This document shows positions 38,301-50,300 of a stretch of DNA of 64,000 nt, in pieces. This DNA comes from Eumeta japonica (lineage: Eukaryota > Arthropoda > Insecta > Lepidoptera > Psychidae), in contig BGZK01001404.1 in the NCBI GenBank assembly GCA_005406025.1, forward strand, positions 1 through 64,000. The letters run 5' to 3'. The notes beneath the pieces were generated by a model. That model saw only the letters and a list, made by a program, of their open reading frames with translations, did no database searches and had not been told where the DNA came from. The stretch's first letter is position 1. The number at the start of each line of letters is the position of its first letter. The translations under genes were made by a program, and so were the position numbers.

Positions 38301-41300
38301 AAATATATTAGATCATTAGACCGAATGATGCCCATTCTTTCTATTAGTTATTTTATACTATTTTAATACTAATTAAATAATATACTATTTTATTTTATTA
38401 AGTATTTTGGGGCTCCGTAAGCAAATTTGTTGTCTCTCTTTTTTCACATTTATGGGTCTTGTAAAAAAAATAGCCCTTATAAAATTACTTTATTGTTTAT
38501 CCGTCTGACCACTAAGATCTTTTTCTCTATAATCCTCATCCAACACATACATTTTACAAGAAAATAGTCCAAATTCTTTTGTTATTATTATTAATTATTT
38601 TAGTTCCATCTCGTTACCATTCAATATGGTATGCCCTTTACTTTTGGAATCAAAATGAAACAAAATCATGAAAAGGCTTCATTTTTCAAAAAATATTAAT
38701 TTTATTACAAATTCAATACACATACTAAAAGCAGGTTATTTTTTTCGGTCCAAGTAAATACGAATATAGTTTCAAGTAAGTCATCAAAATGTCCTAAATT
38801 TAATATTACTGGAAAGTGTCAATGTATTTAGCTCCTTACAAAGGTAAAAAAGAAACAAATAATTCAATTCTTTTATTACATTTTAATTGTCGATTGCAGA
38901 TATAGACGAATTAAAACAAATTCTCGGAATCCTGATCACTTCAACTATGTCTGTTTATATTTAACCGCGAAGTCATTTAAATAAAAAAAAAGTGAGGCTA
39001 TAACGAAATCACAGCCGCCAAAATTTATTTTTATGAATGTCCTCCATAAATTGGTCACTTAATTGTAAACCATACTTTGACCATCATTTGTAGGAACTCA
39101 TTTTCCACCACCACTTATCGCTAGCCTATATAAGTCGAAGGCAGTTCCTGAGTACATTAAAATGTATTTTATTCATTACATTTCTTCAAAGCTAATTTTC
39201 TTCTGCAACAAGAATCATTTCATTTATTGTCGACAGTTGTGGACGAAAGAATTGTTGACTCAGAAGTTAGTTGTGTCTTACGACATGCTTCATTTTCTTT
39301 ATTATCGTCAGATGAAGTATCAGTAGTTTTTACTAATTGACATTCATTTTCTCTCAACGGCATTCCCCGAGCTCGACGAGAATCAACTATTTCTGGCAAT
39401 AGCCAGTCCGTATAAAATGACAATATTTTATCTTTCATCTTTTCCTCCCAAAAACGATCATCTTTTTCTATTATTGTGCTTTTAAGTGGTTTGTTTTCAC
39501 CACTCCACTCAGCAAACAAGCACCTTTTTCTACGCGTCACGTGGAGTTGTCCTTGAATCTGGTGGTACCAGTTGCTGTTTTGTTTATAATCAAGTTCCCT
39601 TTTTGTCATATCTCCATATCTGTATCTTGTTTTCTTTTATAGCATTTTCTAAACCTTTTTGAAAGCCACTATGGGACACTTAACTTCCACTATTGTGTCT
39701 TGGTTTATTAGGCCATCAGGCGTGGCGCCAACAAAGGGTATTCGTTATCCACAAACAACCCGCAGGGTTCAATTGTCACTTTTCTTGCATTGCAAGTTGC
39801 AAGGCTAGTTCTTCATTTTCCACGCCATGGGCAATTGCAGCTATATTTCTCAGATTAGATTTATATAAAATATTTTGTACTAACTTAGCTTTGCTGCTAG
39901 TCTCTTCTTTACCACTGTTCCAAAATTTGATGCTGTGATCATGTTCTTCCTTAGTTCTATCCAATCGTTGCTGTTCCTCTGATTTGATGTAGATTGTTGT
40001 ATTTTCTCCTTGTCTGAAGTTAACTGCTTTAAATTAAAAAATTTAGAAGAAACAATTCTTTTGCTATATTTAATTCATTTTTTGTCATATCAGGTGTAGT
40101 ACTCATTGCACCATAATCATGTTGAACTATACCCTCTTTTCTTAATGTTCTGTTTTTCTTATGAGGCTTAGTTTTATTTTTTCCCCTTTTTTTAAATCGT
40201 TGTATTTCAATTTCTTTTAATATGCTTTTTGGACTTTGTCCTAAGATTTTCTTGTGAAGCGTATGTCTTGGATGAGGATTATTGAATGATAACACTGCAG
40301 CAGAACAACGTGCGCGGTAGCCTCGGCGAAGTGAGAAATTGATTCTTTTCCTCCAACAATCTTTGCTACCACACTGTTAAAGCGCTCTACTACATTAGTA
40401 TCTACGTCCTCAAGCAAACTTTCTGATTTAGAAATAACTGATCCAATAATTGCCTTTACCCTAAACCAGAACATAGTGTTCTCTATTTCCATATTGTTCT
40501 GTGCCACTTTTTCTTTGGAACAGTAATAATCCTTACAATTTTGGTGATTACCGAAAGCATGATAAATCGAGTTTTGTATTTCCTTCCTAAATTTAATTAT
40601 TGTGTTTGTTTTGTCATTTTCTAATTTGTACTTTTTATTGAGGCAATCATAACTTTACGGATACTCATAATCTTTACTTCTGTTAAAGTTTTCTATACGC
40701 TAATGGATATTTCGTTTCTTTGGTTATAGCTCTCATTTTATTACACATATTACGCAAGACATGGTTCCTGCATTCTATCTTTATGACTGTATGATTTAAG
40801 TAAGGATTACGTGCTAATATTTTTGCGTATGTAGCGGAATCGCCATCTGCAATCAACCTTCCGAAGATAAGATTGTACATTTGCACAGATGTTTCAAATC
40901 CTTGACAAATTATGTCAGCCTCCATACCACTAGATGAACCCGTATAATTTTGTAACAAGCGTGTTCTGGTGCCAAAACTTGCTTCTTCTCTGCCCGAGCA
41001 CATACGAGGCAATATTTGTTCTTAATTCCTATAAATAACACCTCACCAAATCTGCGACCCACAATTGCAGCGGCGCCGGACAATGCTCTATAGTTATTGC
41101 CGTAAGACCGTGACGACCAACAGGCATCGGCATATACATCAATGATAGGTATACCCTCTTTGCTAATTCTCCCTTCTGCTATCGCTGCATCCCGCTCGCG
41201 TTTAGCAACCTTTTCAGCAGATTCAATAGATCTTGAATTTTGCCATATGTTTTTTCTGTAAATACAGGTACATCCATACATGCTGTTATTTCCTGAAATT

Positions 41301-44300
41301 GCGACCAGCCTATACCTGCAGAAGTGATTCCTGTAACCGCAGCCAAATTCGCATCAATGTTGTTTTTACTTGTTGGATCTTCACTTTTGATAATAAAGTC
41401 TTTATTACACATGTTACATTTATATTTAAATTTACTAATCAAACTAATTCTTTTCTCCCCAATAAGTGACATGTTTCTTAAACTGCAATTGAATAATGAA
41501 TTATGACTAGATATTTTTTGAAGCTGCTGAGTAAAGTATACAATATCTACAAGTCTTCGACCCTGTATTGGTATGAATATATTTTCCTGACATTCGGTTT
41601 CAACAGAATAAGGTAAAACTTCAGAGGTTTTTCTGAAACATATTAAAATCAAACTATTAAATCGACATTAGGTTTCGACTGAGTTAGGTTTCGACGGTGT
41701 CTAATTAAAAATAGTAGTTTAGCTTATGTATTACTGATGGAAGTGGAGCGGGTTTAATCCATAGTCCAAATCGGTTTAAAATTTCCAATCATTGATTAAG
41801 ATGTCAAAATTTGCAATTTATAATACTAATTAAGATTGTTTTTAATAAACAAGAGACTAGATTGTCATGAAGTTCGCAATTCAAATCTATTTGTAATTAA
41901 GATTGATTTATTTTACAGGGTTGTTACGAATTTTAAATCTACATTGCAGTAGGTAAGTATGGTTGTCACATACATAAAAAAAAATATTTTGTTATTTATA
42001 AAATATGTAAATTAAAGATTCCAGGATTGGAATTTTTTCAATTTAAAACCTATCTATTTCTCATCAAGCCGTTATCCTAGGAGGGCACGCAGTGACTATC
42101 GAATTGCCTTTGCTACGATTTGCTACATACTTCTTTTTTTTCTGTATTAATCATACATTTTATTACAATCTAGAATTCCGGAATTATATTTTTTTATTGA
42201 TGACCTACTTACATGCTTACTAATACATACCCAATTGATGTTTGCTGGACATCAGTTTTATCTACCCAGGATTCATTAACTGGTGTTAAGAGTGTAAGTG
42301 CTGTCTTAGAACTGTCACTGTGACAATCCGTTAGTGCTCTAAAATTAAAACAAAAACATTTAGGTATATTAATTCAATAGCAAAATAGAGAACATTTATA
42401 AGCATTAGATAATTTTTGTTACGAACTCTTTTACTTTTATATATTTTTTTTATTTTACAGGACCACTATAAATTTCAAATGTACATTGCAGTAGGTTAAG
42501 GTTATTTTCAGAATTAAATTTTCTATTGCTTACTGATACATACCCAAAATTCGTTTTCTGGAAAGCGATTGTATTTAGCGAGGGTTGATTAACTGGTGTT
42601 GAAAGTGTAACTGCTGTCTCAGAACCGTCAATACGAGAATTATTTACTGCTCTAAAATTTAAACAAAAAAAAAAGTAATAACAAATGACAAATAGAGTTT
42701 ATTTTTAAACAAAAAAAAGGTTTTTTTGAAAACCATGAAAATTTTTGTATACTATCAGACGTTTTACGTTTTAATTATACTTTATTTCACCATTGATTTT
42801 TGAGTCGTGTTAACGTTTCTATAGTTGCTCTGATTACGATATGTTTTACATTTTATTTTGCTTTTTCTATAATAAATTTCGAAATTTTTATGAGGCAATT
42901 GTTACAAATTTATGGATAAAAGCATAACTAAAACGTAAAGTAAATTGTAAGAATTATAGTGCAGCTCGTTGTTAGTGTTTTCCACGTAATAATTGCTTAG
43001 ACTCGTTGATGGAGTTTGGCATTACGCAGCTCATCACGGTAAAAAATACCATCACAGGTTATTTAGTCATAGCGGGCAAAAAATATGTTTGTACATCGAT
43101 ATTTGTCAATTCATATAGGTATTATTTCTCAGTGTACATCTAATAATTTTACAATAGATAATATTTGACATAACTTTTTATAATGTATAAATAACTTTAG
43201 TACTTCATAACTCACAGTCTTTTTTCTCTCATTGGTTTTTGTGTGTTCTTTTAGGGCATGTAAGCGTTCCCTCTTTTTCATTTTTTTTTTACTGTGGTTA
43301 CCCATATCAATTTTTAAGAGTTTCAATACAATATTTACGCACGATCGCACGAACAAAAGAAGCACTAGTCCGTCGTTGACAATGGTCATGGGCTGACTGA
43401 CTGCGCTCCGCAGATGCGAAAGGCCGAGCGCATATTGAGAATATTTCAAAATGAATGATTATGAATGACATATATCATATATCGAAAAATCGCTTTGCAA
43501 AAACCTAGATTTACTTAATAGCTATTTAACAAAGTAATTTCTATGATGATATTTAATATTGGTTTAAAGATATTTCGATTTAAGTCTGTTAGAAAGGGTA
43601 GTTTGTAAAACAAAAAATGATCGAGAAAATATTCTAAAATCGTGTTTTTGCTTTAGTAGAAATCTAAATAAAGGATTAAAGAAATAGATGTAAAAAAATT
43701 GGCGTTATAACTTGTTTATAAAGACTCTTTTTTCATCTTCAAAAATGTAAGTTCTATTACCAGGAGCGCCTTAATTTTTTTAGAACTGGCCACTTACTTA
43801 TAAACTGTAAAATAAAAAAAATCATTTAGGTTTTAAAAATGGAACTCTGGCAACCTTATATGTATACTGCATTTATCTATCGTTTTTTTTTACAAATTGG
43901 CAACAAAAAGAAAATTGTTAGTCTAACGTCAACATGAATTTAACGCGAGAAAATTTTCAAGCAATTATTTTTTATGAATTTCTTTGCCATTTAAGCTAAC
44001 GAGAAAGTTACAACAAACTTCGGTTGGCTTATAATGATAAAACTCCACCCACTGTTTATAACACGTTCAAATGTAGTTGAACTAATCTGACGAGCAATCT
44101 GCATAAGGGACATCCTCTACGGCGATAACCGATGACAGTATCAGTACTGTGCGGCTCATGATAGAGACTGATAAAAGAGTAACCTACCAGTAGATTTGGG
44201 CAACCTTAGGCATCGCTTTCTTAGAAAGCTCTGTGGATACCTCATAATTTACCGAAGCTCAGAAACTCCATCGTGTTAATTGATGCCGTAAAATAATACA

Positions 44301-47300
44301 AAGATTTGCGGGTAGTGTTACGATCTCGAAACCAAAAGACAGTCTGCTCAGTGGGTGTTTCATTTCAAGGAGTTGCCTACTATAGTAAAACGAGGTCGAA
44401 ACGTCGGAAAAAAATGGTAGCCTCTTTCTTCGGAAGACAGGTCATTTATGCAGCAATTGTTTTAAAAGGTAAAAAGGAATCACTGCAGACTAGTACACTA
44501 ACAATTATTTGCCTCTTGTTTCGGAAAAAGTTTGTGAAAAACGACCTCGCAATATGATTCTTCATTATGACAACGGCTCACCACCTCTAGGAAAACCACT
44601 TAATATTTGGGAAGGTTAGGTATAGAAATACTGATTTACCGGTCTTACAGCCATGATCTGAAACTGTGCGATTTTTATTTTCTAAAATAAAAGAAAACTT
44701 CGAGGAAAGTGATTTACGGACACCGAGAAAGCAGTGAAAGAAGAAGGCATATGAAAAGCCGTCGAAACGACCCCTAAGTGCGAGTGGGCAAAATGTTTCT
44801 CTCTGTGGTACCATCAAATACAGCGTTGTATTGACCTCAAGTGACAATATTTTGAAAAACAAGAAAAATAAAAATTATTTGCTAGTTTTGCTCAGCTTAT
44901 GATTTTCTAAGGATAAGCCGGTAGATTTAAGTATGGTTTGTAGAGTCAATCCTTTTTTAGATTATTTTATATAAAGATATTCAATCTTGTACTTCAAAAG
45001 ATGATCTACCTCCATGTATAATTTAATTACAATCCGCTTAACGATTTCGGAGTCTACCTCAAAAACAGACAGATATTTGCGTTGTTTACGCAATCTCATG
45101 ATTTTATTGTATCTCAAGTTTTATCAAGGTATCTCTAAACCTTGTTTAGTTATAAAAAGGACATACAGGTGAACAAAGGGAAATTTTAAAAATGACATTT
45201 ATAGATTAAGTACGTCATAAATTGAATATTTACCACAACAGGCCCTAGGGATATAAGAATGGTGAATTTTCCCTCGGATGATACTTAAACGATAATTAGA
45301 GGATTGTAGGTACTAATGAAATAATAAGATCCCGAAAGTTTTAGATCCCTAAGTCACTTGGTTTTTGGAAAAAAACAAAATATTTAAAAACGAAAAAAAA
45401 CATTCTTAGAAACATGTGAATAAATTGATCTATTTTTTTTAAATTTGGGGGACCGATGGTTGATTCTAGAGAAAAAATTAAGAACTATATCGATTGATAA
45501 GATTCTTGAAAGTCGAAGCGTTTTTCTTTTAATGTCAGTGTTTAATCATGATACGATTTTGGCAAAAAAAAGATTTTCCATTGTAGAGAAAAATAAAAAC
45601 CATTTTTTGCTCAAATAATGACTTTATTTATATGATTTAAGTTTCAATTTAATTTTTATTACATATTCCATATTTACTAAAAGTAACTTTTATATTCGCA
45701 GTTACTTTTTGCCAAAATCCAAACTTAAAATTTTTAATTATCACAAATCATTAAATATAATACTATTAAAAAATAAAAAAAAAAACAGTTTTAGATAAAT
45801 AATTAATAAAAAGAGCAACTAGGTTCGTCGTAGGGGCTCTTTGGCGATCCCTGTTCGGTACTCGAACCATCAGTCAAACGGGCGGTAGCGATATCAACCA
45901 TGTTTATTCGTCTACTTCTCAGCTGTGTTCAACGACCGTATATAACTTCGCTATGATACTAATTACACGAAATTCCCTTTTTTTTCTATGACTCATAGTC
46001 TAAGGCTTCTCGTAAACACATCTCGTCTATCTCTACTTTTTGTTTCCCGATTTGAATAAAACTTCACTGATTTGAAATTCACAAACAGAAGTAAGGTTCG
46101 CGCGACCCATCACGGAGGCCGTACGCCTCGCGTGCCACTTACTTATTACATCATCCCTCCTTTTCAAAAAAAATCTTATAAAATTAAATAATTTTTTTTT
46201 TGTTCTTGAACCGCGTAGTAACTGATATAGCACAAGATCCTCAATCATTCAATGCAAATGGTGTGTTACGATCATATCACATCCATCGACATGGCTTCCA
46301 ATTTCCGATTTCCTTTATTTACAAGTGATTATATGTTCATCATTTATGTCTCTGCTCGCTTAGCCAATACGGTATTAGACAAAAGTATTGTCTTTACACC
46401 CCAGCCCACAGGTGTATACATTTGTAGACATAACATCGTCCGTTCTTAGTTTTGAAAATCTTCTGGTTATGTGTTCTGTAACTGATGTAATTGTCTTAAA
46501 TGATAATATTCTTATTTTTAGAACCTTTCCTTAAACAAATAAATATTTTTTGTATTTTTCGTTTCCCATACCAATGGATATTCAAATAAAAATAGCGATC
46601 ACTATCTTTTTATTTAGCGGATCCTTTTCTTTGTCTTTTCTCTCGCTTTATTAAAGACATTCGTCTTTATATTGAGTGTGAACCAAATGAGTCAACAAAC
46701 AATGAGCTGCTCGCCAGCAGCCGAGTTGTCGACGGTTGTGTTGGGGCTCGTCAAGACAGTGGTCGGCTTAATAAAATTGCTGCGATAAGTGTGCGCCTCG
46801 GCCGAGACACAGTAGCTACTCGCTTATCCGCCATCATGTCGCTCAGTGTACACGGGAATGTTGAGCGCGTTTCGGCGTGCGCGTCGATTTCCTCGATGCG
46901 CTTTCCTTTCTCTTCTTGATTTCCTAGTGTTCGACCTTGACATCACCACTGAGGCCATCGCCCCTCAGTGCTCACCGTCGACATCGAGCGAACTCGACGG
47001 CCCTGAAACGCGATCACATACTTCGATAGTCTTTGTAATCACTGTGTACTTGAAGCATTATAAATTGAGAGTAACGTAACGGGAACGTTGACTTTCAGGG
47101 TCTACAATTCGGCGTTCAAAAGCATAACGGAGGCGGTCCGGGAGAGCGAGATCAGGAAACGAGATCCGGAAGAAGTGCTCGCCTCGCAGCAGAGACCCTC
47201 GTGAGTACTCGCTAGTGCGGCTCGTAGACCGCGTCGACGTGAAAGAGGTTAGAGCAGTTTTGTGGGTGACGTAAACAAAATTAATATCATTACCCACAAA

Positions 47301-50300
47301 TATTACTCTTTCACTAAATAGGAGTTATTTAAAAAAATCTATTAAAATAAAGTGACCGATGCGCGTCTACGACGTTGATGTCTAAGAAAACATTTAAAAT
47401 TGACAAACAAAAACATTGAAAAGAAAACATTTCAGTGTATATAAATATATAAGTAATAGTAATATTTTAGCTTTATATGTTTAAAAGTTAGCCTTTACTT
47501 AAGTTCTCGTTCATCAGTGCATGTGTTGTGTTTGTTTGTTTTGCATGATATCAAAAGCACCTATACTTTTACATTTATACCTAAAGCAACCGCTCAACAT
47601 GAAACGTAGATGTGTGACGGTGTGTCACTTTTTACATTCACGCTGTACGCACACACGCAGCATACGCCGCGGGAACGCACCGCGCTAAACCCCGTATCTA
47701 CTTCTAGTTATTTCACATTGTTCTTGTGAATGTACCATCATTATAAAAAGCTTTAATTGTATACGAAATTGGAATATTTTTTTAACTTTTTTAATTTTTT
47801 TCTTTAAACATTAATACGAGTTTCTGATGAACTGACTAGTAGATATGTTCATACATACATAAATCCATTATATTTTATTCACCGCAATAGCGTTGATACT
47901 ATACCACATAGTGTGGTATGTTTTTCATGTTTTTTATCCAATTATGTACAATTATTTAAGGGGATACTTCAAACATTTATACCTTTATTTATACTACAGT
48001 TTTTGACTATCAATATTGAGTCTCCATTTAAAAAAAATCTTCGGACTTATTATCCAAGATGTGCTCAACGGACGAATTTGTTCAGTATGCTCTAAATACT
48101 ACGCACCATAAATATACTTAATGGCTCTAATTACAAAATTGAAATAAAAACATATTTTAAGCGCATGTTCAAGACGAGGACAAGAAGTTAGTGCCACGTC
48201 GAAATTAATGGTGATATTGTTGTATGGGTGGTCGCGGTCGACGGCGTCATCGCCATAAATGAGGCACCGGAGCGGGCGCGCAGCAGACGTGATCCGGTGG
48301 TCGATCCGCTGACTGAACGATTGTTGAGCCTCTGGACTGGACAAAATATCATATAAAGATCTTAGTGAAACAATTTTCACCAAAACGTCAAAATATATTA
48401 TCGCAAACAAACGTGTTTTAAATTTTTCCACTATTTAGTAGATACTTTATATTACGTAACGTTGAGAATGAAGGCGGAGGAATGACCGATTTTTATTTGT
48501 TCTCACAAAGAGAAGAGTTTCAAAAGTACTAAATGTGCTGGACCAGCTTATTTTTAAGAATTAATAATGCAGTATTAATATTATGTACAACATAAAAAAA
48601 TATATAAATTGTATATATTATCAGCAAATTGCATTTCATGGCGAGACAGATAAGAACATGATGTGACGAAGCGCGATGTACGTCAATCGCCAATTGTATT
48701 TGCCATCGTGAATTGTAAAATAATTGTAATTACCTGAGGTAGATTGTTATATTTACGTGACTGACTGACTACGTAACTGTCGCAATATAAAAGCACATCA
48801 AAATTATAATTATGCCACGCTTTTTAACTAAACTAGTAACTAAAATAAATATTGATCCACATTTATTAGCCCTTGGCTAAAGGGGGCATCGGAGACTAAA
48901 AGTAACCTGTGATGTTAGTGCTTAATTAATATTGACACGTCAAATATATGACTTTGTCTCGAAAGAATTGAATAGCTAAATTTTAATGCCTTACACGTTG
49001 ATGTTTTACAACCGTTTTTATTTTAGGTTTTACTTTTTATCATTGCCTGTTTGCGATAGTTATGTATATTTCATCAATAAATATTTCAATTTTCAATGAA
49101 TTAATATTTTCAGTATCAATCAATTACCCTATTAATTGTGCTTGACTTGAGTAATTCCTGCATTTCTCCATGTAATGTCTTTTGATCTATAAAAAATCAA
49201 AGAAGGTTAGCATACCGACGTCAATTGAGTTTTTAATGGTCCATTAGGTATAGTGAATCTTTTAATTTTTTTTAGATCAATATCAAAACAACATTTTTCT
49301 TTTTTGTATATCGATATCAAAACATTGTGAAAAAATAATGACGCGTATGTGCAGCCGGATCGATTTATTTTGACGTGACAACGTCTTAAATTAGGTTGCG
49401 GCTGGGAGTCACTTATGAAAAAGTGTAACGCTCGGTAACGTTACGATGAGTCACCGAACGAGAGAGAGGCCCGCCGAATGCCTTGCGTCTCTCTCCCACT
49501 CAACTATGATCGGTCTGCCGCGCGCGCAGCACTAGAGAATTAGTGCATAGCTTGCAAATGTATTGCAAGTTATTGTATGTATATTTGTATATAAATACGT
49601 ATGTATGTGTAAAGGTAAAAATAAAATTTTGTTAATATGAAATTCAGTGCGAGATTCTTTGTATAAATTAATGTTTTAAATATAATTCTTTGTATAAATA
49701 AATGTTTTAAATTGTTACTATTATTTCATCCTTCTTCCTACTATACGAATGAATATTCACATTAAAATGATTTTACCATTCAAAGTCGTTGTCACGTAAA
49801 ACTTTCGCCCGTATACCGACTTTACAGGCAACCAATTTTTTTAAACAATTTTTCATCGAAAAGTGTCACTCGACTTAAAGACTTCTAGAAACATGCAGAT
49901 AATGGGTTTAGAGCGGCGCCAATCCTGCGGTCAGTCTCGGTGCTTATTACTAGAGGCGATTGTCGGATCTTTTTCAGCACTATACACGTTACCTTATTCT
50001 ACACCAACGCATTCGAAACAGATGCCTTATAATTGTAATTGTTGCATTATTATATCTTGAGTGGAATCGTCACCGGAAATTCGGACATGTGTAGTCTCAA
50101 TATATTGCTTTTACTGATGACGTTTGCATGTGTGTGTGTGTGTGCGCGTGTGTCTGTGTATTTGATGGGGTAATACACTTCTCCCCTCTCCGCCCCATAT
50201 GGTCGTCGCCACAGACTTGACGCAACGTCACTAGAAATCGCACAACTCCAACGACTTTAATTTGTTAGTACTTTACTATCGTTTTTTAAATTGACGAATG

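Larger units (their letters stand above)
38072..43774. mobile_element. 5.7-kb TTAA-bounded DNA transposon encoding Mutator-like transposase and YqaJ
   Basis: The left end is TTAA (38072-38075) then GGCGCTCCTAG; the right end is CCAGGAGCGCC then TTAA (43771-43774). So inverted termini GGCGCTCCT(A/G)G with a TTAA target duplication enclose 5,695 bp. A second inverted pair lies inside (gctgcgtaatgccaaa at 38207-38222; tttggcattacgcagct at 43016-43032). The - strand gene between them (43305-39220) encodes a Mutator-like transposase domain followed by a YqaJ nuclease. TTAA duplication is known for piggyBac and Kolobok. The copy is inactive (stops and shifts). Confidence 0.65.
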
